Notes: a model not told the origin generated them from the sequence alone. Positions 7,772 to 15,206 are shown, numbered from the stretch's first letter. The stretch is DNA of 18,169 bases from CALHVX01 sp964640725 (GCA_964640725.1 CAZXIJ010000049.1:1-18169); one strand, 5' to 3'. Translations and numbers: made by a program.

Positions 7772-9583
7772 CTAGAGCAGCGGCCAGGCCAGGGTGCTGA
7801 ACAGCCCGGCACCGGCACAGAGCGCGCGAGCCCAGCCAGGCACCGGCCCCAGACCCAGCAACCAGCCCTGCAGCGCGCCCACCAGCAGCCAGATCCCAAG
7901 CAGCGTTTGCGCGGCTACCGGCAGCGCCTCGGCGAGCGTGCCGCCACCGACCAGGGACGGGTTGAGCACAAACACGAACGGCAACAGATAGATCAAGCCG
8001 CCGATCCGCATGGCCGTCAGTCCGGTACGCATGGGCGATGCTCCAGCGACTGCCGCCGCCGCGTAGGCGCCCAGCGCCACCGGGGGCGTAATGAACGACA
8101 GCATCGCCCAGTAAAGAATGAACAGATGCGCTGCCATCGGGTAGATGCCGCTCTGCACGAGCGCCGGCGCCAGCACGATCGCGAGAAAAATGTACGCCGC
8201 AGTGACCGTCATACCAATGCCGAGCACAAAGCTCGTAAGCGCGCCCAGCACCAGCATTGCCGCGACAGAGTCGCCGGCGACAAACAGCAGATCGTTCACC
8301 AGGGTTCCTGACAAGCCCGTCAACGACAGCGCGCCGACAATCAAGCCGACGCCCATGAGCACCGCCAGCAGCTCGGCGAGCAGCCGGCCCACGGCCCCGA
8401 GCAAATCCAGCGCGCTCGCACCGTCCAGCCTGGAGCGCGGGCTGATCTGGTTCAGCACCAGCACCAGTCCGGTCGCGACAAAGGGCGCCACGGCCTCTCG
8501 CTGCAGCACCAGCAACAGCACGATCAGTACCCCAAAGGCAATCAGGTAGTACCAGCCGTCGCGCAGGGTCTCTCGGAGCGTCGGCAGCTCCGCTGGCGCC
8601 ATGCCCCGCTGATCAGAGCGCGCCGCATGCGCGTCCAGCTGCAGAAACAGCGCCAGGAAGTACAGCAGCGCCGGAGCTGCTGCTGCCAGCGCGACCTGGT
8701 AGTACGGCACCTCCAGGAAGGTCGCCATGACAAAGGCCGTCGACCCCATGATGGGCGGCAGCAGCACGCCCCCGGTCGACGCGCTGGCTTCTACCGCTGC
8801 GGCGGTCTCGGCATCGAGGCCGGACCGGCGCATCGCGGGAATTGTGAGTTGCCCGGTGGTCACTACATTGGTGACCACACTGCCGCTCATGGAGCCCATC
8901 AGCCCGCTGGCAAAGACCGACACCTTGGCCGGGCCGCCGCGGGTACGGCCAAGCGCCGCAAAGGCCAGGTCGAGAAAAAATCGGCCGCCACCGGTGCGCT
9001 GCAACACCACGCCAAACAGGAGAAAGCCGATCACCAGCTCCGCGAACGCCCGAAACGGCATACCAAACAGGCTTTCAATCGACAGCGCATGATAGGCCGC
9101 GGTCTCTCCCGGCGAGGAGGCGAGGCCCGCAAAGTTCTCCGGCAGCTGGTCCGCAACGATGGGCAGCAAGGAAAAGACTGCGGTGATGGCCAGCAGCCCG
9201 AGCCCGCCGGCTCGCCGCACGGCTTCAAGGGTCAGCGCCCAGAGCCCGAAGGCGGCGCAAGTCAGTAACGGCGGCGCCCCGAATTCCATGCCTTCGTCGG
9301 CGATGGGTATGGCCTGGCTGTAGAGCAACGCCAGCACCGCGAAAGCCGCGAGCGCCAGCGCGCCGTCGATGAACCTCTGCCAGAGTCTATGGCCGAGCGG
9401 AAAGGTCAGAAAGACGATCGGCAGCAGCAGCGCCGCCAGGGCAAAGAAATAGCTGGTTTCCAGCGGCAGCCACTCCCCCAGCCATTGCTCGCCGCCAAAC
9501 AGGCGCAGCGAATCCATCGCCAGCAGCAACGCCAGCACCGCCGCAAGCGCCGGCAGCCAACGGACGCGGGGCGTATCGGTCAA
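7772..9583 (-). CDS. TRAP transporter fused permease (small plus large membrane subunits), TAXI type
   Basis: This 603-residue polytopic inner-membrane protein fuses the 4-helix small (DctQ-like) part at the N-terminus to the ~12-helix large (DctM-like) part. It fits the 4TM-12TM fused permeases paired with TAXI binding proteins and imports a carboxylate-like solute using an ion gradient. Visible DctM features are the SGSVVTNVVTTGQLTIPAM stretch, the VLLPPIMGSTAFVMA region and the repeat TPPVALGAYAAAAVAG near the C-terminus. Start is TTG at 9583, one base after the TGA of the binding-protein gene, which favours coupled translation; a membrane helix begins within ten residues of it. Convergent with the transglutaminase gene, 18 bases apart. 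Substrate cannot be assigned; TAXI systems characterised so far include glutamate and alpha-ketoglutarate carriers. Confidence 0.93.
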   Translation of the reverse strand: MTDTPRVRWLPALAAVLALLLAMDSLRLFGGEQWLGEWLPLETSYFFALAALLLPIVFLTFPLGHRLWQRFIDGALALAAFAVLALLYSQAIPIADEGMEFGAPPLLTCAAFGLWALTLEAVRRAGGLGLLAITAVFSLLPIVADQLPENFAGLASSPGETAAYHALSIESLFGMPFRAFAELVIGFLLFGVVLQRTGGGRFFLDLAFAALGRTRGGPAKVSVFASGLMGSMSGSVVTNVVTTGQLTIPAMRRSGLDAETAAAVEASASTGGVLLPPIMGSTAFVMATFLEVPYYQVALAAAAPALLYFLALFLQLDAHAARSDQRGMAPAELPTLRETLRDGWYYLIAFGVLIVLLLVLQREAVAPFVATGLVLVLNQISPRSRLDGASALDLLGAVGRLLAELLAVLMGVGLIVGALSLTGLSGTLVNDLLFVAGDSVAAMLVLGALTSFVLGIGMTVTAAYIFLAIVLAPALVQSGIYPMAAHLFILYWAMLSFITPPVALGAYAAAAVAGASPMRTGLTAMRIGGLIYLLPFVFVLNPSLVGGGTLAEALPVAAQTLLGIWLLVGALQGWLLGLGPVPGWARALCAGAGLFSTLAWPLL

Positions 9584-9584
9584 T

Positions 9585-10763
9585 TCAGCGCCATACCGGA
9601 TCGAAGCCAGCCGCAGCGAGCGCCTCGGCGCGCAGGGCCATCCAGGTCGACTCCCAGCGATCCTGGGCGAGGGCCTGCGACGTCATCTGTGCCCAGGCGT
9701 TGGCAAGCACTGTCTGCCGTTTGAGCAGCAATTCGTTGTGCGCCTGTTCCGCTGCGCCCCATCGGCCGATCTTCGTGAGGTAGGCAATCGAGCCCTCGTG
9801 ATAAGGCACCACCCAGGTGAGGTCCTGGCGATCCAGGGCCCAGCCAATCGCGCCGGGATCTGCGTCCTTGTAGTCGTCGTAGTGCTCGTGCAGCGATTGC
9901 ACCAGCGCAGCAACGAGATCCGCTGGCTGGTCGGGAAACGTCATCAGCAGCGGGTACGGGTAAGTCGCGCCTTCGTGCGGTGCCTCGGTCGAGATACCCG
10001 CGCCCCGGGTGCCGATGTGCTGCGCCAGGTAAGGCGCGATCGCTGTCATGCGCGACCAGCACTGCTCGTCATCATGCGGCGCCGGCGGCCAGTAGATGCC
10101 GCGCGGCGAGGCCTCGAGCTTGCGGGTCGAGCCAGACACGGTGGTCGCGTAGGCCGCGTCAATCTGCCCGTTCACGATGCCGTTCCACATGGCGTTGTAG
10201 CCCGGGAAATCGACGCGCTCAACGTCCTCCCAGCCCAGACCGCCACAGGCCAGAAACGCTTCCGTGGACACATTCAGCGCCGGCGCGCCGCGAACCCAGG
10301 GCACCCGCTTGCCGCGCAGCTGCGCGAAGGACCGAATTCCGGTATCGGCCGCGACGGCCAGCGCCTGGTTGCTGTCGCCGTTCGAGCTGAGCACCAGCCG
10401 CACCGGCAGCGGCCCCCAGCTCTTGGCGGAAAACTGGAAAACTCCTTCCTGCGCGAAGTAGGTCGCCATGCCGTTGGCAGAGAACTGAACGCGCTTTTTG
10501 ACCAGCGGCAACAGCCGGGACACATCGTTCTTGCCGGGCACCACGCGTAGCGTGACGCCATGCCGGTCTCGCAGCATTTTGCCGATCGCAACGGCCTGGT
10601 TATAGCCCGTGCTTCCCAGATTGTAGGCAGAAAAGGACAGGCTCCGCGGCCAGCGAAACGTCTCGTCGCTCGGCGGCACAGCGACCGCAGCCGCATCCGC
10701 GGTCGTCGCAGCAGGTACCGCGAGGACCAGCAGCAATAGCAGCTGGCTGGCGCATCTAGTCAT
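9585..10763 (-). CDS. TAXI family TRAP transporter solute-binding protein
   Basis: This 392-residue periplasmic binding protein starts with an apparent Sec signal (about residues 1-25, MTRC then a leucine-rich core, with likely cleavage after ADA). The mature part matches TAXI proteins: LSFSAYNLGSTGYNQAVAIGKMLRDRHGVTLRV near the front is their typical ligand-binding glycine segment, followed by RLLPLVKKRVQFSANG and LRGKRVPWVRGAPALNVSTEAFLACGG. It delivers solute to the fused permease encoded immediately downstream. The ATG at 10763 has AGGGGA about 8 bases upstream. The methyltransferase gene stops 24 bases before it on the same strand, so all three genes are likely one operon. At 392 residues it is longer than the common ~320-residue TAXI proteins; the extra length is in the C-terminal helices. 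Confidence 0.92.
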   Translation of the reverse strand: MTRCASQLLLLLVLAVPAATTADAAAVAVPPSDETFRWPRSLSFSAYNLGSTGYNQAVAIGKMLRDRHGVTLRVVPGKNDVSRLLPLVKKRVQFSANGMATYFAQEGVFQFSAKSWGPLPVRLVLSSNGDSNQALAVAADTGIRSFAQLRGKRVPWVRGAPALNVSTEAFLACGGLGWEDVERVDFPGYNAMWNGIVNGQIDAAYATTVSGSTRKLEASPRGIYWPPAPHDDEQCWSRMTAIAPYLAQHIGTRGAGISTEAPHEGATYPYPLLMTFPDQPADLVAALVQSLHEHYDDYKDADPGAIGWALDRQDLTWVVPYHEGSIAYLTKIGRWGAAEQAHNELLLKRQTVLANAWAQMTSQALAQDRWESTWMALRAEALAAAGFDPVWR

Positions 10764-10787
10764 TCGCGTGGTTCCCCTGAGGAGTTG

Positions 10788-11591
10788 CTAGGGCTGGCTG
10801 CTGGTGCCGGCGGGTTTCACAAACCGGTACAGCGCCCGGTCCGTTCGGCCGCGCATGGCCGGGTCGAACACGCTGCGCTGGTGATCGTCCTGAAAGTTTG
10901 CGAGCACTTCGCTGCGCCCGGAAAAAACGAACCCGGCTGCCAGGGCATCGCTCTCGATCTGGGCAGGCACGATCCGATGCAGGGCGTCATTCGCACCGTC
11001 GACGACACCCACATGATCGATGATGCCGAGCACGCCGCCTGGCTTGAGCACCTTAAAGACGCTGCGCAGCAACGCCTTGTCGCTGCCGTTCTGCCGGTAA
11101 AAAAGATCGTGGTAAGCGAGCGCAAGCAAAGCCGCGTCCAGCAGATCTTCGCCCAAACCGAGCGCGTCGAACTCCCGATCCCAGCGGACAACATTCGGCA
11201 GGCGATTGCCGGCCAGCCGCGCTCGCATGGCCTTTTCGTTCGCGCCGTCGCGAAGCGCCAGGATCCACGGCGGGTTCTGAGCGTAGACCCGCCCCTGCTC
11301 GCCCACGACCAGCGCCAGAACCTCGGCGTAGTAGCCGTCCCCGGACACCAGGTCGAGCACCTGCATTCCGGGAGCAATGCCCAGGTAAGCCAGGACCTTG
11401 GCGGGCTGCCGGGGCTCATCGCGACGGCGATCTGCAGCGGAGCGCTCGGCGTCCGCCAGCTGCTGGGTGATCCGGGCACTGCGCTGATAGGGATCGTCGA
11501 CGGTGCCGGCGGCACAGCCGCCCAGCAGCCACGTCAGCGCCAGGCTTGCCATGAGGCCACGGAAAACAGGGAGCAATCGAAGACGGGTCAT
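10788..11591 (-). CDS. Predicted lipoprotein SAM-dependent methyltransferase
   Basis: The 267-residue product begins with a basic n-region, a hydrophobic stretch and a lipobox LLGGC with the lipidated cysteine at residue 26, so it should be exported and membrane-anchored. The mature part is a class I methyltransferase-like Rossmann domain: motif I VLDLVSGDGYYAE (78-90), a later acidic strand and the motif around LKPGGVLGIIDHVGV. It resembles the exported methyltransferase-like group typified by COG4798. SAM is not known to be abundant in the periplasm, so real methyltransfer there is uncertain. It starts with ATG at 11591, divergent from mobA with 49 bases between, and lies 24 bases upstream of the TAXI binding-protein gene on the same strand. 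ATG at residue 14 would also leave a usable lipoprotein signal. Confidence 0.87.
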   Translation of the reverse strand: MTRLRLLPVFRGLMASLALTWLLGGCAAGTVDDPYQRSARITQQLADAERSAADRRRDEPRQPAKVLAYLGIAPGMQVLDLVSGDGYYAEVLALVVGEQGRVYAQNPPWILALRDGANEKAMRARLAGNRLPNVVRWDREFDALGLGEDLLDAALLALAYHDLFYRQNGSDKALLRSVFKVLKPGGVLGIIDHVGVVDGANDALHRIVPAQIESDALAAGFVFSGRSEVLANFQDDHQRSVFDPAMRGRTDRALYRFVKPAGTSSQP

Positions 11592-11640
11592 GATTGGGTA
11601 CTGGGCACCGGCCGACGGGAGCGCGTACTCTAACGAGGCT

Positions 11641-12216
11641 ATGCAGGCCCGTCACCCACAGCCGCTCATCGGCATCGTACTTTGCGGCGGCGCCGGCCGC
11701 AGGATGGGGGGCGCCGACAAACCCCTGCAGCCCTGGCGGGGACAAACCATGGTCGCCCAGGTCGTGGCGCGCCTGCAGCCGCAGGTCGACCGGGTGCTGA
11801 TCAGCGCGAATCGCAACCATGCACGCTATGCGCAGTACGGATCTGTGGTGTCAGATCGCTGGCCAGGCTTCGAAGGGCCCCTGGCCGGAATTGCCAGCGC
11901 TGTTAGATCAGCGGCTGCTGGTTCCGACGCGCGCTTTCTGGTCTGCCCGGGCGACAGCCCGGAGCTGCCCCTGGATCTGGGCCAACGGCTCGCCGCTGCC
12001 CCGGAGAACGACCCGCCCCGCTACATTCATGACGGCGATCGACCCCAACCGCTGTTTGCGCTGCTCCACAGCGCACACCTGGCGAGCCTGGAGCAGTACC
12101 TGCGTGATGGCCGCCGGAGCGTCATCGGCTGGCTGGAGGCGCAAGGCGCCGAGCCCGTCAGAGACCCCCGGCCCAAGCTCTATCGCAACCTGAACGGCGG
12201 CCTGGCACCAGGCTAG
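11641..12216 (+). CDS. mobA: Molybdenum cofactor guanylyltransferase MobA
   Basis: This 191-residue cytosolic enzyme transfers GMP from GTP to molybdopterin cofactor, making the bis-MGD form used by DMSO-reductase-type enzymes. Seen are the nucleotide-binding LCGGAGRRMGGADKPLQPW (about residues 14-32), DRWPGFEGPLAGI, the metal-binding acidic residue in VCPGDSPELP (usually a DxP-type motif) and the C-terminal NLNGGLAPG. ATG at 11641 was chosen because homology starts a few residues later; the GAGG at 11635-11638 is unusually close (2 bases), so the ribosome site is weak. An in-frame ATG at 11590 is possible but would add non-conserved residues and overlap the divergent gene. It ends tail to tail with bfr, the two stop codons sharing the palindrome CTAG. 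No molybdoenzyme is nearby. Confidence 0.92.
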   Translation: MQARHPQPLIGIVLCGGAGRRMGGADKPLQPWRGQTMVAQVVARLQPQVDRVLISANRNHARYAQYGSVVSDRWPGFEGPLAGIASAVRSAAAGSDARFLVCPGDSPELPLDLGQRLAAAPENDPPRYIHDGDRPQPLFALLHSAHLASLEQYLRDGRRSVIGWLEAQGAEPVRDPRPKLYRNLNGGLAPG

Positions 12217-12698
12217 TCGCCGGCGGTATCGCCCATCTGGGACTGCATGTAGTTTTCCAGCCCGACCTTGTCGACCAGGCCCAGCTGCGTTTCCAGCCAG
12301 TCCACATGCTCTTCTTCGGCACTGAGAATGCTGGCAAACAGATCGCGGCTGACGAAGTCTTCCTTGGCTTCGCAGTGCGCAACGGCCTCGCGCAGCAGCG
12401 GAATGGCTTCCATCTCGAGCCGCAGATCGCCGTTGAGCATCTCTTTGACGTCCTGCCCGATGTAGAGCTTGCCCAGCTCCTGCAGGTTCGGCAGCCCTTC
12501 CAGGAACAGAATGCGCTGGATCAGGTCGTCCGCATGCTTCATCTCGTCGACGGACTCGTGGTACTCGTAATCGCCGAGTTTCTTGAGCCCCCAATCCTGG
12601 TACATGCGCGAATGCAGGAAGTACTGATTGATCGCAGTCAGTTCCTTCTTCAGCACCTTATTCAGAAACACGAGGACCTCGGAGTCGAGCGCCTTCAT
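12213..12698 (-). CDS. bfr: Bacterioferritin, haem-binding subunit
   Basis: This 161-residue subunit belongs to the 24-mer iron-storage cage that oxidises Fe2+ and stores ferric mineral in the cytosol. It aligns along its whole length with E. coli Bfr, shifted by one residue. Ferroxidase ligands are present: E19, E52, H55, E95, E128 and H131. Met53, the axial haem ligand, is in DEMKHAD, so it is the haem-binding form with an active centre. The ATG at 12698 gives the usual family N-terminus; the open frame extends upstream but without homology. The ribosome site is weak (GGATG about 9 bases upstream). The divergent bfd gene beyond the 261-base intergenic region encodes the ferredoxin that releases iron from this cage. 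Fur-box-like palindromes in between suggest iron control of the pair. Confidence 0.96.
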   Translation of the reverse strand: MKALDSEVLVFLNKVLKKELTAINQYFLHSRMYQDWGLKKLGDYEYHESVDEMKHADDLIQRILFLEGLPNLQELGKLYIGQDVKEMLNGDLRLEMEAIPLLREAVAHCEAKEDFVSRDLFASILSAEEEHVDWLETQLGLVDKVGLENYMQSQMGDTAGD

Positions 12699-12792
12699 AC
12701 ACAAACATCCATTGGTTGAGTAAACGGCGCGCAGAATGCCCCATAGAGCGCCCGCTGGCAAGGGAAAAGGTCGCTAACTCATTGTTTTTTAT

Positions 12793-12807
12793 TGATATTT
12801 AATCTCA
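12793..12807. promoter_or_regulatory. Candidate Fur box on the bfr side
   Basis: The 15-mer reading TGAGATTAAATATCA on the minus strand matches the 7-1-7 Fur palindrome TGATAAT-N-ATTATCA at 11 of 14 positions. It lies in an AT-rich patch about 95-110 bases upstream of the bfr ATG in an otherwise GC-rich region. No clear -35/-10 pair for bfr could be read around it, so its distance from the transcription start is unknown. Confidence 0.4.
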
Positions 12808-12861
12808 TCCGCGGATCGTCACGGGATCAAAAATCATCTTGAAAATGAGAAACAGCCGCCG

Positions 12862-12891
12862 TTGCAATCGAGAATCGCTTTCATTTAGAAT
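12862..12891 (+). promoter_or_regulatory. Candidate sigma70 promoter for bfd
   Basis: TTGCAA (12862-12867, four of six) and TAGAAT (12886-12891, five of six) are separated by an 18-base spacer. Transcription would start near 12898, giving a leader of about 60 bases before the bfd ATG. The spacer itself is a Fur-box-like sequence, so a repressor bound there would cover both promoter elements. Confidence 0.5.
12868..12885. promoter_or_regulatory. Candidate Fur box inside the bfd promoter spacer
   Basis: TCGAGAATCGCTTTCATT matches the extended Fur pattern ATGAGAATCATTCTCATT at 13 of 18 positions; the left half GAGAATC and right end TCATT are intact. It occupies exactly the spacer between -35 and -10 of the bfd promoter. 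Induction of bfd in iron starvation through Fur is known in other proteobacteria, for example Pseudomonas, so the placement makes sense. The site call is by eye only. Confidence 0.45.
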
Positions 12892-12959
12892 AAGATCAAC
12901 GGCGACACACCCATAACGCTCAGCCCCGCCGTCTGAGATTGAACAGCCGGGTTCTCTGC

Positions 12960-13145
12960 ATGTACGTTTGTCTCTGCAAAGCCATCACGGACAAGGAAGT
13001 CATCGAAGCCATTGACGCCGGTGCGGACAGCACCGAGGCGCTGGGAGACCAGCTCGGCGTAGGCACCTGCTGCGGCTGCTGCCGCGACTTCACCAACGAG
13101 CTGATCGACCAGCGGCTTGCCGAGACGCAAACCTACGCCGCCTGA
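12960..13145 (+). CDS. bfd: Bacterioferritin-associated ferredoxin
   Basis: This 61-residue [2Fe-2S] protein docks on bacterioferritin and passes electrons to its haem so that stored iron is released as Fe2+. The start MYVCLCKAITDKEV matches the E. coli protein (MYVCLCNGISDKK). Likely cluster ligands are C4, C6, C38 and C41. Two further cysteines, C37 and C40, make the unusual run TCCGCC. The ATG at 12960 was chosen because it gives the invariant family N-terminus; a TTG at 12939 in frame would add seven residues. No good Shine-Dalgarno precedes the ATG. It is divergent from bfr, its functional partner, and convergent with the MaoC gene, 27 bases apart. Confidence 0.94.
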   Translation: MYVCLCKAITDKEVIEAIDAGADSTEALGDQLGVGTCCGCCRDFTNELIDQRLAETQTYAA

Positions 13146-13172
13146 GCACCACGCTCCTCCCAAAGTCTCTCT

Positions 13173-13691
13173 CTAGTAATCCAGCGCGTCATCAACGGCA
13201 TGCCCGCGCTTCGGAATCAGCATGGTTCGCTGAAATTCGATCACGCTGCTGCCGTCCTGCTTGGTGCCCCGGGTCTGGATCGCGACGATCCCCTGCGTTG
13301 GGCGTGACTGGCTTTCCCGAATACTCAGCACCTCAGACTCCGCGTACAGCGTATCGCCAATAAAGACCGGGCCGGTCAGCTTCACGTCCGTCCAGCCCAG
13401 GTTGGCGATCGTTTTCTGGCTGACGTCACTCACGGACATACCGGTGACGATGGACAGGGTCAGGCAGGAATTCACCAGCAGCTGGCCAAACTCGCTCTTC
13501 TCCACATAGGCCCGATCAAAGTGCAGCGGATGCTGGTTCATGGTCAGCAACGTAAACCAGGTGTTGTCGGTTTCCGTGATGGAACGTCCTGGGCGATGTT
13601 CGTAAATGTCGCCGACCTTAAAGTCCTCCAGATAGCGCCCGTAGGACTCCCGATAACGCTGGCCACCGACCGGCTTGGCTTCTGCCACCAT
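13173..13691 (-). CDS. MaoC-like hotdog-fold acyl-CoA hydratase
   Basis: This 172-residue protein of the MaoC dehydratase family hydrates or dehydrates an enoyl-CoA-type thioester. The core helix reads WFTLLTMNQHPLHFD (about residues 45-59). In classic R-specific hydratases this motif is DxNPxHxD; here His57 is kept but the first Asp is replaced by Asn52, as I recall for a subgroup with LTMN.HPLHFD. The second hotdog part has PVFIGDTLYAESEVL. The N-terminal YGRYLEDFKVGDIYEHRPGR is also typical. The ATG at 13691 is preceded by a purine-rich AAGAGATGAAG. It lies last in a minus-strand run after the TIM-barrel and enoyl-CoA hydratase genes, 71 bases after the latter, consistent with one acyl-CoA degradation unit. 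Substrate unknown. Confidence 0.9.
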   Translation of the reverse strand: MVAEAKPVGGQRYRESYGRYLEDFKVGDIYEHRPGRSITETDNTWFTLLTMNQHPLHFDRAYVEKSEFGQLLVNSCLTLSIVTGMSVSDVSQKTIANLGWTDVKLTGPVFIGDTLYAESEVLSIRESQSRPTQGIVAIQTRGTKQDGSSVIEFQRTMLIPKRGHAVDDALDY

Positions 13692-13762
13692 GTCTTCATC
13701 TCTTGTATTGAATGGAAAGTCTGGCAGCGCCTGCTGCCGTGTCTGGTCCGAGGGGGTACCGG

Positions 13763-14401
13763 CTAGCGCCCGTGGTAGATGGGCGCGCGCTTCTCCAGAA
13801 AGGCGGCAACGCCCTCCCGGGAGTCTTCGGTCTTGCGCAGCCGGGTAATTTCTTCGATGGCCCAGCGCCCGGTGTCGCGCCAGTCCGGATCCAGNNNNNN
13901 NNNNNNNNNNNNNNNNNNNNNNNNNNNNNNNNNNNNNNNNNNNNNNNNNNNNNNNNNNNNNNNNNNNNNNNNNNNNNNNNNNNNNNNNNNNNNNACGAAC
14001 AGCTCGCCAAAGCGCGCCGTGGTCGACGCCACGCGCAGATCTGCCATGAGCGCAAGCTCCATGCCCCAGCCTACGGCGGGCCCGTTGACCGCAGCAATCA
14101 CCGGTATATCGGTGTGCAGGAGCGCATCTGCCGCAGGGGTTAACCCGCCGGAGCGGCGCGACCGTTCAATCGCGTCCGGCGGCGGGCCTTCACTGCTGCC
14201 CAGGATCGCCTTCATGTCGTCGCCGGCGCAGAAGGTCGAGCCTTCGCCCGTGATTACAATGACCCGCGCCGTGGACTCTCGTACGGTGTCTTCCAGCAAG
14301 CGGTAGCTGTCGTAGGTGAGCGCGTTGTGGGCCTTGGGTCGATTCAGCACCAGGGTACCGATGTGGTCTTGCTCGGTGTATCGAACGATCTCGTCAGTCA
14401 T
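13763..14401 (-). CDS. Enoyl-CoA hydratase/isomerase family (crotonase), interrupted by an assembly gap
   Basis: This crotonase-fold protein would hydrate or isomerise a CoA thioester. The N-terminal part has LVLNRPKAHNAL, the oxyanion-hole segment STFCAGDDMKAIL and the second one NGPAVGWGMELALMADLRVAS, including the Glu equivalent to Glu144 of rat mitochondrial hydratase. The C-terminal TEDSREGVAAFLEKRAPIYHGR is also characteristic. The middle, including the position of the second catalytic Glu (164 in rat), is lost in the 100-N gap. Start is ATG at 14401, with AGGAG (14413-14409) 7 bases upstream; the TIM-barrel gene overlaps it by 8 bases, so translation is coupled. Both sides of the gap read in one frame, but only because the placeholder length happens to suit; true length is unknown. 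Confidence 0.9.
   Translation of the reverse strand: MTDEIVRYTEQDHIGTLVLNRPKAHNALTYDSYRLLEDTVRESTARVIVITGEGSTFCAGDDMKAILGSSEGPPPDAIERSRRSGGLTPAADALLHTDIPVIAAVNGPAVGWGMELALMADLRVASTTARFGELFXXXXXXXXXXXXXXXXXXXXXXXXXXXXXXXXXXLDPDWRDTGRWAIEEITRLRKTEDSREGVAAFLEKRAPIYHGR
13895..13994. other. Assembly gap, exactly 100 N
   Basis: A run of exactly 100 N lies inside the crotonase gene. A round number normally marks a scaffold join of unknown size. Comparing flanking motifs with rat enoyl-CoA hydratase, FGELF on one side and EDSREG on the other should be about 100 residues apart, but the placeholder leaves only about 60. The missing DNA is therefore probably nearer 220-260 bases. Confidence 0.98.
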
Positions 14402-15206
14402 CAGAAAGCTCCTGCGCATCGCGCTGCGTCAGCCAGAGAGTGGTTTGCGCAAGGATCGCGGCGGCACGCTCCGCAGGGTCGGGCCAGGTCTCGCGATAGT
14501 GCCGCGAGCGGATCTCGAGGCTCAGCGGCGCCGCCGGGAACAGGTTGGCCAACGCGCCAAGGGGCAACTCCCCTTCGCCGGGGGCCAGGCGCGCGTCCAA
14601 CGCATCGGCCAGCAGGCTCTCGGGATCATCGGCACAGCGCGCTGGGCCATCGCACAACTGCAGGTAGGGAATGAGCCCCTCGTTGCCGACCAGAGCAGCC
14701 ACCGTCTCGCCGCTGCGTGCCAGGTGCAGGCTGTCGACCAGCACGCCCGCCCCCGCATGGTCCGCAGCCCGGGCAATGGCCAGCGCCTGGCTGGGCCGGG
14801 TGATCGCGGTGATGCGCAGAAACTCCAGGACCACGCCCATGCCGGCCGGCGCGGCAAGCTCGCAGAGCTCATGCTGCGCCGCGGCGATCCGCTCGGCATC
14901 CGGCTCCGCGCTCACCATCAGGACCTGGCGGGCACCGAGCTCAGCGCCGACATCCACAATCCGCCGGTGCAGGTCGGTCACCGCGGCACCGGCCTCAAGC
15001 CATACCACTTCGACATCCAGGCAGCGCAGGCCGTGCTCGCGCTGCAGGGCCCGAATCTGCCGGGTCTCCTGGTCCTGCCAATCTTTGTCGACGGTCACCC
15101 CGAAAGCCGGATAGCCGGCGGCGGCGGCGGCCCGGGCCACCACCGGGCCACGGTGCTCCGGCAGCACGCCGGCTGCCAACGAAAGCCTTGATACGGCGCT
15201 GTTCAT
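14394..15206 (-). CDS. Sugar-phosphate isomerase/epimerase-like TIM-barrel protein (AP endonuclease 2 family)
   Basis: This 270-residue protein carries the xylose isomerase-like TIM-barrel pattern of metal ligands at strand ends: E128 in VVLEF, D158 and H161 in VDSLH, D186 in LQLCDGP, E212 in the PGEGEL loop and E231 in LSLEIRS. Members include isomerases, epimerases, 3-dehydroshikimate dehydratase and inosose dehydratase. Substrate cannot be decided. The ATG at 15206 was chosen because GGGGAG lies about 7 bases upstream and homology starts at LSLAAG; the longer open frame is not supported. Its stop overlaps the start of the crotonase gene by 8 bases. A sugar-isomerase-like barrel in a beta-oxidation-type operon is unusual and hints at degradation of a cyclic or hydroxylated acid rather than a plain fatty acid. 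It is divergent from the thiolase. Confidence 0.85.
   Translation of the reverse strand: MNSAVSRLSLAAGVLPEHRGPVVARAAAAAGYPAFGVTVDKDWQDQETRQIRALQREHGLRCLDVEVVWLEAGAAVTDLHRRIVDVGAELGARQVLMVSAEPDAERIAAAQHELCELAAPAGMGVVLEFLRITAITRPSQALAIARAADHAGAGVLVDSLHLARSGETVAALVGNEGLIPYLQLCDGPARCADDPESLLADALDARLAPGEGELPLGALANLFPAAPLSLEIRSRHYRETWPDPAERAAAILAQTTLWLTQRDAQELSDD

Noticed and set aside
13723..13738. Hairpin GGCAGC-GCCT-GCTGCC between the crotonase and MaoC genes
   Set aside because: The stem is only 6 bp with no T-run on either strand. It is not convincing as a terminator, and the genes look co-transcribed.
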